Source: Thoreauomyces humboldtii
Taxonomy: Eukaryota > Chytridiomycota > Chytridiomycetes > Spizellomycetales > Powellomycetaceae
Assembly (NCBI GenBank): GCA_027596035.1
Contig: JADGJA010000068.1
Location: forward strand, 1 to 50,905
Reading direction: 5' to 3'
Length of the DNA: 50,905 nucleotides
Shown here: piece after piece, positions 43,301 through 50,905 of the stretch
Layout of the letters: each line of letters opens with the position of its first letter
Position numbering within the stretch: position 1 is the stretch's first letter
Notes under the pieces: generated by a model
Seen by the model: the letters and a program-made list of their open reading frames with translations, nothing else
Told to the model about the DNA's origin: nothing
The model's database searches: none
Program-made: the position numbers and the translations under genes

Positions 43301-44663
43301 CCGTCACAGGCTTCACAAGGAGCTTGAAAGATGTTGCGGGGAGTTGCGACACCAAGTGAATCCTGCCATGCGGGGAGAAGAGCTATTCGAATGATGTAGC
43401 AAAATCTCCTCTACAAGCTCAACGGACCTTAGTTTCGCGAACGGTCGCAAACCCAGCAAATCCCAGACCGCGTTGTTCGCCCATGCGTGCTTTTCCGGTA
43501 TTTTTGCCACGTGTCGACATTGCACATATAGACCTGTAGGGCCCGTGGTGGGCGCCGAGGGAGCTACCTCTGGCACAGGCGCCGGATCCTCAGACTTTTT
43601 GGCGAAATCACGTTGCGTAATGTAAGCCACACATCCATCATAAGTGGAACCATCGGCTTTGAGATGCGGGAGGTAGATCGTTGGCAGAGTCGGAAAGTCC
43701 GTGATGCCTGCGTCCCCGGGCGAAAATGCATCGTTGGGGAGAAGCCTGGCCGGGACGGTCGGAGGCTTTTTGGAAGGAGGATATGCCGACGGTCTCGGGT
43801 CATCCGTAGTCTTCGGAGGTGGGCGACGTTGCTTGGGTGCCACGATTACTTCCGCATCGGCCGCCAGCGTCAGGCAAGGCGCCGGGGGGTCGGTTTCCAC
43901 TGAGACTCGAGCATCAGACCATGTCATACAGTTCAGAAGACATAGTTGCGGGTGCTCACCTACTTGTAACCGTATGATGGTTTGACCATGGATCCACACC
44001 GTAATGATCTGATCCTTCCATACCACGCGAACTTGATTGAGAAACTGCTCCTCTAGGTATCCCGCATTGTGTTCCTGTCGTGCTGGGGTTTCAGAGATTA
44101 CTCGGTCCCGCATGAGATGTGCGGAAGAAGAGTACCAGTATTTCCCAGTCATCGATGGTCAAAGGTTCTACATGAACAGACCGCCCAGCAACAACATCTC
44201 GACAGAACTCGACTTGCACCTTGACACGGACGGATGCATGAGGACCGCAGCTCGATGCCCAAGCCCGGCTGAAAGCGAATCTGCATGTACCTTCTGGCCT
44301 TCCTGCAAACGTAGGGCCCTTCCATATTGAGCGTCAATCTCCAGGAATTGCTTTTGTTGCACGGTAGGGTCGGCCGACGTTGCCGTGGTGGCTCCTCCAG
44401 CCCAGCCCAGATAAGCCTTACGAGGTGCCTTCGTTGCAGCATCTTTCCAGGACAGGGCTAAGACAACTTGCCCCGATTGCAACGTCTAAGATTGCTTTCC
44501 GTCAAGACTCGTCTCATGAACCGCTTAGGGCGATGGAGGAAAAGCGGCGCACCTCTAAACGGTCCCAGAGGGCATTCGCCCACTCGGGGGGCAGATTCAC
44601 AAGGGTAGACGAGAGGTTTGCAAACGCCACGCCGAGCGTGTTGCTGCTGTTGGCATTGGACAT
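40383..44663 (-). CDS. PEX1: PEX1, peroxisomal AAA ATPase
   Basis: With PEX6 it forms the motor that extracts the import receptor PEX5 from the peroxisome membrane. Sixteen exons: 44663-44553, 44485-44291, 44219-44136, 44074-43960, 43899-43428, 43362-42872, 42813-42712, 42646-42484, 42394-42220, 42138-41829, 41768-41672, 41597-41462, 41403-41321, 41259-41061, 41001-40627, 40541-40383. They total 1,088 residues in one frame. The N-terminus ([30 protein letters not shown]) is the PEX1 N-domain. D1 has Walker A GSRGSGKT (about 495-502) and a weak Walker B LVLDDLD. D2 has GFPGCGKT (about 777-784), [13 protein letters not shown] and the second region of homology [20 protein letters not shown]. The end [17 protein letters not shown] is typical. 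The exon 8 donor (GTATTC) is poor, but the better nearby GT breaks the frame. Confidence 0.9.
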
Positions 44664-44788
44664 TTCACAAGGTTTGACGATCTTGGCTCAAGGCAAGGAG
44701 AGGGGGGACATCTTCGAGGGGCAGCAAAGGGTTCCGGAGCGACGGCCTCCGGCGTTTGTGCGGCCTCCGCGAACCGTTTGGAAAGTTC

Positions 44789-44820
44789 CCCAAACCCACA
44801 CCCACACCCACACTCACACC
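44789..44820. repeat. CCCACA-type microsatellite
   Basis: Four to five near-perfect copies of a CCCACA unit, about 125 bases upstream of the PEX1 start. It is not a telomeric repeat of the TTAGGG type. Confidence 0.7.
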
Positions 44821-45315
44821 GTTTTTTTGCCCAGGAGGTCCAGGACAACAACTCCCCCGGGTGTGAGCACACACACAGAGGACCAACGTCATGAGAGCTG
44901 GTGTGCATGAACGCAATCGTGGCGTTGCGTACAACTGCACCGGCACAGTAAACGGCTTGTATCGTACTCTATACAGATACACATGTGTACAGAGTCCCGC
45001 TCCGCTCAGGACCATGGGGTTGACTTCCGAGATTTTGAGCATGCTGCAACCGGACGCATGTCATCACTTCTCGACTCCCTGCCCGAGGTTGCTCATCCCC
45101 TCGAAGGGTTGCGTGCTTGCACCTCACAAGTCCGCACGCTGGCTTTCGAAGAGAAAAAGGAAAAACGACGAGGAACCATCATTCAAGACGACGTTGGATC
45201 CTCAACGGCGCACGTGATGGCTGTCGGAAATGTACCGGTAATAGGCTATGGCGAAAACGAAACAACATCATGCACGGGACGTGTTTGCCGGGTACCCCTT
45301 CCCTATCCGGTGTGC

Positions 45316-45362
45316 CAGAGGCGAGAAGAGAGAGAGAGAGAGCGAGCGAGAGAAAAAAAAAA
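45316..45362. repeat. GA-rich tract ending in a run of A
   Basis: Nearly pure purine strand of GAGA repeats followed by ten A bases, in the PEX1-GDH2 intergenic region. Such tracts can exclude nucleosomes or form triplex DNA; no function shown here. Confidence 0.65.
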
Positions 45363-45780
45363 GGGCAACAGGGAAGCATGACCATATTCGCGGTGTATCC
45401 CCTAGGAGCCTTTTTCGCCAGTGGGAAATTCCCAATACACAGACGGGAGTGAGGGTTGTTGGGTGTGTGTGGTGTGGTGAGGCCGAGCGAGAAAAAGAAA
45501 AAGACACGAGAGACAAAGGTGGCGCCAAAACGTCAGCTCTCTCTGTTCCGGGGGAGGGTCACGCTGCAGACCGACGGCCACCTTCCTCACAGCCAAGCCA
45601 ACCAACACAGTTGAACACACTCATCAGCACAGGCGGTCCCTCCCCCCGTTCGTGAACAAAACGTTGCACGGAACAGCAACAGTAGTATCGTAGGTACACA
45701 TCATCCATTACCGCCTCGTCCTCCTGATCGTCCTGCTGCTGGTGGTGCCTCTGCTCCTTCAGTCCTTCATAAAGGTACCG

Positions 45781-45905
45781 TGCGTCCCTTCGCGTCCCGC
45801 TCCCCCCCCATCCCCATCCCGTCATCTTGCATTCCCCCCAGACCCCACACCCTCAACTCCCGTTTACTGTTTCCCACGCATCCAACCCATACCCCAACCT
45901 CCCAC
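45781..45905 (+). promoter_or_regulatory. Pyrimidine-rich tract upstream of GDH2
   Basis: A C/T-rich block, with many CCCC and CCCAT runs, lies 125-250 bases before the GDH2 ATG at 46029. Fungal promoters of strongly expressed genes often have such tracts just before the transcription start. The call is by composition and position only. Confidence 0.4.
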
Positions 45906-46028
45906 ACTCATTCACTTGCATTCATGGCACCCGCTCACACGCGCGACTCAACCTCTCCTCCTCCTTCTCACGCGCGCCCTCAGACGTCGAAATCGACCAT
46001 CGTAACAGAAGACAAACCCTTTCCGACA

Positions 46029-49000
46029 ATGGCTTCTCTCTCCGTACCAGGCGCAAAGCCCGCGGCGCCCATCAGCTCTGCCGCAGGACTCGCCAACGCC
46101 GCCTCTGACGGCTACGCCTCCAACGTCTTTGCTGGAAAGCAGGAACAGCTGCAGAAGGTCTGCGCTTACGTCGAGGACAAGGGATTCGTGCCCAAGGAGC
46201 TGGTCTCGAACGAAGTTTCATGGTTCTACGGGTGAGCTCTCACCTCCGAGGAGATCTGATTGTTCGTGTCATAGGTGTGTCTCTGACTTTCGATCATCCG
46301 ATCGCAGAAACCTCGGCATCGATGACATGTACTTCCAGCTCGAGAGCGTCGAGACGATTGCCCAGCACATCATGGCTCTTTACGGCGCAAAAATCTCGGC
46401 CTTCATCAAGAACGAGAAGGCACTGGACATCGAGTTGGAGAGGGAAACGGAAGAGGGAGCCGTTTACATCAACACATCTGCCCCCGGTATCTCCAATATC
46501 GACGGACCCCAGCACGAGCAAAGGTAGACTGAGTGTCTGAAGACTGACTTCTAGAACTCCTTCCTGATTCTTTCGCCCACTTTCGTAGGATCGACGCAAA
46601 GTATCTGGACTTGAGCACGAAAACGGTCGCGTATCGCTTGGAGAGTTATCGATCTTCCGGAACGGTCTCGAGTTCCCTTTCTACTCAGCTCCGATGCTAC
46701 TTCGTTCGCAAGTGCCAATTCGTCAAGTCTGACCCGACGGAAGAGGAGAGCCTCAACATCCAGCTCGTCGGAGAGAAGACCTTCCTCGAAAAGGCGACAC
46801 CCAACACATTGGAAATCTACTCGAAGGTTATGACTCACGCTCTCCTGCGAACGGGCCCCGTAATCGAAGTCTTTGACATCCCCAGGAGCCGGCAAAAGCG
46901 CCTCGTGATCGGTTTCAAGCAGCGCACCACTTCCGGCCTACTGTCGGCCATCTCGGATCTGTACCACTACTACGAGCTGTATTCCACTCGCAAGTACGTC
47001 GAACATTTCTCCAACGGCGTCACCATCCACTGCATGTACCTGGATCAGACGCCTGGCAGCAAAGCTCCCCCGATCGAAGCTTCCATCTGGCAGGTCATGA
47101 AAGAGGCCAGTTTGATGTACTGCCTTCCCTCTACACCTTTCCAGACGTTCTTCCAAACCGGACAGCTTAGCGTGCAAGAAACTGTTTACGGATACGTTGG
47201 ATGGATCTTCTGCCAGCACTTCCTCAACCGTCTCGGAAACGAGTTTGTCGCTTTGTCCTCCGCTCTGGATCTGAACAACAACCTTCACGTCGAGGTGCTC
47301 CAGAAGATCAAGAAGAAGCTGAGGTCCGACACGTTCACACGCGAATACATCCTCGACATCGTGAAGCTCTACCCGGAACTTCTCAAGCTCCTCTATACCA
47401 ACTTCGCGATGATGCACTACATCAACCCTCCTCATGACGACATGAAGATCTCTTTGTCTTACCAGCGCTTGCAGACTACCCCCGTTCTGACGGAGGAGGA
47501 GTTGCACGACAAGATCAAGAAGACTGTCAGCAACCCCCACGAGCTGATGATCTTCGAGTCGTACCTCCGCTTCAACCAGCACGTTCTCAAGACGAACTTT
47601 TACCAGCCCACCAAGGTCGCTCTCTCCTTCCGCCTCGATCCCGCTTTCCTCCCGGAGATTGAGTACCCCAGCAAGCTCTACGGCATGTTCCTGGTCATCG
47701 GCAGTGAGTTCCGTGGGTTCCACCTCCGTTTCGAAGACGTTGCTCGAGGAGGCATTCGTCTCGTACGCTCCCGGAATAAGGAGGCGTACAGTATCAACCT
47801 GCGCAACCTTCTCGACGAGAACTACAACCTTGCAGCCACTCAGCAGCGCAAGAACAAGGATATTCCGGAAGGAGGCTCTAAGGGTACTATTCTTCTGGAC
47901 TACAACCAGCAGGACAAGCCCCGCGTTGCCTTCGAGAAGTACGTCGACGCAATGCTGGATTTGCTGATCGTTGGTGAAACACCCGGCATCAAGGAGAAGA
48001 TTGTTGATCTCAATGGCAAACCCGAGATCTTGTTCTTCGGACCCGACGAAGGCACGGCTGACTACATGGACTGGGCCAGTCAACATGCTCGCAAGCGTGG
48101 AGCCTCTTTCTGGAAGGCTTTCACCACTGGAAAGAGCCAGTCCATCGGCGGAATTCCGCACGACACTTACGGCATGACGACCCGCTCTGTCCATCAGTAC
48201 GTTCTCGGTATCTACCGTAAGCTCAACATCAAGGAGGAAAATTGCCACAAGCTTCAAACCGGTGGGCCTGACGGTGATCTTGGTTCGAACGAGATCAAGA
48301 TTTCCAAGGACAGGACTACCGGTATTGTCGACGGGAGCGGTGTGATTTTCGACCCTGAGGGTTTGAACCGCGAGGAGCTCCTCCGTCTCGCCACCAAGCG
48401 TCTGGCCATCAACAACTTTGATCTGTCCAAGCTCGGTTCCAAGGGCTTCCGAGTCCTGGTCGATGACAACAACGTCAAGCTTCCGGACGGCACTTTTGTC
48501 GAGAACGGCGTCAAGTTCCGCAATGAGTTCCACCTTCACCCGCTCGCGGCCGCTGAGGTGTTCGTTCCTTGCGGTGGACGTCCCGAGGCCGTGGATCTCA
48601 GCAACGTGAACACGCTGATCAACGAGGACGGCACGCCGCGATTCAAGTACATCGTCGAGGGAGCCAACCTGTTCTTCACTCAGGTAACGCATGGCATCAG
48701 CATGTCGCGATTGTTGCGATTGTATACTCAACCTTTTCTGGTTCGCAGGAAGCACGTCTTCGTCTCGAAAAGGCCGGCGCCATCGTCTTCAAGGACGCTT
48801 CCGCCAACAAGGGAGGTGTAACGTCATCCTCGCTGGAGGTCCTCGCTGCCCTCGCCTTTGCCGACGACGAGTTCGCCGAGCACATGCAGGTCAAGAACGC
48901 GGCTTCCCCTCCCGCATTCTACACCGATTACGTCAAGGCCGTTCAGACCATCATCGAGAAGAACGCCGAGATCGAGTTCGAGGCCATCTGGCGTGAGGCC

Positions 49001-49402
49001 GTCCGGACGAACGTTGCCAAGAGCATCATCTCTGATCAACTTTCTACGGCGATCGTCAAGCTCAACACGGAGCTCCAGCTCACCACGCTTTGGGACAATG
49101 TTCCTCTGAGGTTGATCGTGTTGACCGAGGCTTTCCCCAACATCCTTCTGGACAAGCTCGGCCTCGAGACGCTTCTCAAGCGGGTACCCGAGCAGTACGT
49201 TAAGGCCATCTTCGGAAGTTACCTGGCTAGTCGTTTCGGTACGTTCTTTTGCTACTGTCTACCCCCTCCTCATACCTGTATCCCTGACCCATTCTCTTAC
49301 TCGTTTGCAGTGTACAAGTACGGAACGGAACCCAGCCAGTTCGCCTTCTTCGAGTACATGGCGCCGTACTTTGCCAAGCTCGCGCAACAGCAGCAGAAGT
49401 AG
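46029..49402 (+). CDS. GDH2: NAD-dependent glutamate dehydrogenase
   Basis: Large catabolic glutamate dehydrogenase: glutamate plus NAD to 2-oxoglutarate, ammonium and NADH. Five exons (46029-46231, 46308-46523, 46589-48683, 48749-49238, 49311-49402) give 1,031 residues; yeast Gdh2 has 1,092. The ATG at 46029 has A at -3 and G at +4; an in-frame ATG at 45923 has a poorer context and would add 35 low-complexity residues. N-terminal regulatory region: YVEDKGFVPKELVSNEVSWF and NLGIDDMYFQLESVE. Catalytic core: RGFHLRFEDVARGGIRLVRS, KNKDIPEGGSKGTILLDY, GPDEGTADYMDWASQHA, and the nucleotide-binding stretch LQTGGPDGDLGSNEIK. It ends LAQQQQK. The region before the gene is pyrimidine-rich. Substrate residues are intact as far as can be judged by eye. 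Confidence 0.93.
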
Positions 49403-49705
49403 AAGAAGAGGGACTTTTTTAGACGGACTCGCTTTTCGCGGTCATCACTCCATCTACATTTGACTCGTAACGACCCTTCTCCCTCTGCATTGCCATTCCT
49501 ACCCCCCTTTTTTGCCCTCGCTCCCTCCCTTATCTATTTCGGAGCTTCGTGATCAGTTCCGTGCTAGAAATCCAAGGGACACAGAAATCAGACTCTCTTG
49601 ACTTATTGGAATGGAAGCTTCAAAAATTCTCGTCTATAATGTCGGGGTATATATATGTGGCATGCGGTGCGGTGATCCATCCTCATTGCGAGCGGTGATC
49701 CATCC
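49403..49705. other. Convergent 3' intergenic region
   Basis: 303 bases between GDH2 (+) and KTI12 (-) stops. It includes a TATATATATG stretch near 49648 and two nearby copies of GGTGATCCATCCTCA (about 49671 and 49693). These are a short direct repeat, the second running into the KTI12 3' end. No gene. Confidence 0.45.
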
Positions 49706-50663
49706 TCAAAAATTGGTGTTCAGATAGCCTACGAAGCCCTCGACAACCTTGCCCATGTCGAGCTGGGTATGATGCTTGTTCAAGTTCGCATACTGTCTCC
49801 TCAGCCTCCTGAGTTCGGGCAGACTGACGACCCTCCCCGGCAGCTCCACAGGGATCCCACATCCCTGGATCCTCGCCTTCCCGCCGCCCGGGTTCAGGCT
49901 CTGGGCCCTCCAGACCTCGTCCACGACCTCTGCGGTCGCCCTGTCCATCTCGTGCAGGTAGTTTGTCTCCGTCAGAGGCTTCGACACGGTGGACAGGTTC
50001 GGAGGCGGTGCCTTCTTCGTCACAACGGCCGAGACGACGTCGTCCAAGGGCGTCGGATCGGAGCGAAGGAGGGTGAAGAGCGGCGTGTCCCACTTCCGGG
50101 CCGCGTCGGGTTCCTCAAACCGGGAGACGAGGTCGGCGAGGATGTCTGACGGGTAGTCGGGACTGTCGGTGGGTCCGAGGTCCGAGTGCGGGGTGATGCA
50201 GTGGACGGTGCAGTGTGGGGTCCCTAGGGCGCGAGCGATGCAGAAGAGTTGATATCGAAACCCTTTGATGTAGTTGAGGGAATCGCATATCGTGATGGTG
50301 TCCCGTGAGAGGTGACGTTCCACGGCTGAGAGAAGGGTGCCGCGAGCTTTCTTCTCCTCTAATGGCGCTGAGGAAATGGGGAAACATGGAGTTTGAGAGA
50401 TCAGGTGGCATTTTGAAAAGTGATCGAAAAAGCATGTGATGCTCACAGGAATAAGCGAGGAGCTTGTCGATGCCGAGCGTTTCTTCGTTCAAGACGACGA
50501 CCTGGGGATTGAGTGTTACGGAAGATGCGCTGCTCCTTATTGTTGGTTGTATTGGCGTACTCGCGCCAGTTTCGGCAAGATATGCTTCCAGTTGATGCTT
50601 GAGCTCCGTGGCGCGGTAAGTCTTTCCGCTGCCTGGCGTTCCGCATATCGTTATCAGCGGCAT
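49706..50663 (-). CDS. KTI12: KTI12, Elongator-associated P-loop ATPase
   Basis: KTI12 binds tRNA and Elongator and is needed for wobble-uridine modification. Two exons, 50663-50447 and 50367-49706, give 292 residues; yeast Kti12 has 313. The intron acceptor is the CAG at 50370-50368; using the later TAG would create a stop codon. The protein begins MPLITICGTPGSGKT, with Walker A at residues 8-15, followed by VVVLNEETLGI. Next come EKKARGTLLSAVERHLS and TITICDSLNYIKGFRYQLFC, whose D-S-L-N-Y-I-K-G-x-R-Y stretch is diagnostic for KTI12 and its relative PSTK. The C-terminal half (NYLHEMDRATAEVV, then LRRLRRQY) is the tRNA-binding part of the family. The upstream frame in 50664-50867 lacks a supporting ATG and is treated as 5' region. 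Confidence 0.9.
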
Positions 50664-50905
50664 GACTAACGAATCGTCGATCTGACCAGGTCGTCCGTCC
50701 GGTATATGTATGTAGCAACGTTGCAGATGTTCGAAAAACCTTCTGCGACAGTTTGGAGGTACGAAAAAAAAACAAAGAAATGTAACGTGGGAAAAGAGGA
50801 AGACGAACCGTGCGCGACAGACCCCTCCTCGTTTTTCCCACGCCCTTCCAACGACCGAACCACACACACCCCCCTTCCGCCTAATCTACCTCCCCGACCG
50901 CAACC

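Larger units (their letters stand above)
44664..46028. other. Divergent promoter region between PEX1 and GDH2
   Basis: The longest non-coding stretch of the window, 1,365 bases between two outward-facing starts. It contains a CACACC microsatellite (44789-44820), a GA-rich tract (45316-45362) and a pyrimidine-rich block (about 45781-45905) just before GDH2. Open frames here are low in complexity and not coding in look. Confidence 0.45.

Noticed and set aside
44789..44820. Telomere-like repeat from CCCACA units
   Set aside because: Unit and context do not match fungal TTAGGG telomeres and the site lies between two ordinary genes.
45780..46028. In-frame N-terminal extension of GDH2 from ATG at 45780 or 45923
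   Set aside because: The sequence is a pyrimidine-rich promoter-like tract encoding low-complexity Pro/Ser/His. The ATG at 46029 has the better context. The 45923 start remains possible.
46938..48755. 605-codon open frame antisense to GDH2
   Set aside because: It mirrors the third-codon-position bias of the GDH2 coding strand, is rich in Val/Leu/Asp as antisense shadows are, and has no domain. GDH2 motifs explain the strand.
1..50905. tRNA or rRNA genes, CRISPR arrays, transposons, viral genes, toxin-like cluster
   Set aside because: Looked for by eye (tRNA T-loop signature, terminal repeats, integrase or reverse-transcriptase motifs) and none found; a tRNAscan or repeat search could still reveal short elements.

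Overview
The window is nuclear DNA of a filamentous or zoosporic fungus. Its genes are split by short GT-AG introns (about 36 to 90 nt, often with a CTAAC or CTGAC-like branch site), it is moderately GC-rich, and both strands are densely coding. The gene set is fungal: UGO1, SNT1, a BYE1-like factor, NAD-dependent glutamate dehydrogenase, PEX1, KTI12 and SPC1. Two genes hint at an early-diverging, possibly flagellated lineage rather than a yeast or typical mushroom: a SHIPPO (sperm-tail PG-rich) repeat protein and an animal-type tyrosine aminotransferase. That placement is inference. The products were recognised from motifs and exon models were built by hand, checking that each junction keeps the frame; no database was searched.

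Layout, left to right. 1-5.5 kb: a PH-domain protein cut by the window edge (-), an unresolved or damaged coding region (+), signal peptidase subunit SPC1 (-), the mitochondrial fusion factor UGO1 (+) and a DUF4604 protein (-). 5.7-8.9 kb: a divergent pair of surface genes, one secreted protein (-) and one single-pass membrane protein (+). 9.2-18 kb: a divergent pair of chromatin/transcription genes, SNT1 (two SANT domains, -) and a BYE1-like PHD/TFIIS-M/SPOC protein (+). 18.4-23.1 kb: the meiotic MutS homologue MSH4 (+), resolved here into 28 exons including a 10-nt microexon. 23.2-25.3 kb: sorting nexin SNX4/ATG24 (-). 25.9-27.2 kb: the SHIPPO-repeat protein (+). 27.7-29.8 kb: an NDR-family kinase (-). 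30.6-33.6 kb: tyrosine aminotransferase and an alpha/beta hydrolase (-). 34.0-37.3 kb: the mismatch-repair ATPase MSH2 (-). 37.6-39.5 kb: a hormone-sensitive-lipase-like hydrolase (-). 40.4-44.7 kb: the peroxisomal AAA ATPase PEX1 (-, 16 exons). 46.0-49.4 kb: GDH2 (+). 49.7-50.7 kb: KTI12 (-).

The genes are mostly unrelated housekeeping functions. The only functional pairing is two MutS homologues (MSH4 and MSH2) within 19 kb. No tRNA, rRNA, transposon, CRISPR array or virus-derived gene was seen. I found no undescribed multi-gene system; the most notable signals are the MSH4 exon structure, the SHIPPO protein, the tandem Cys modules and the 113-residue kinase activation segment described below, and a damaged-looking gene near 1.1-1.7 kb.
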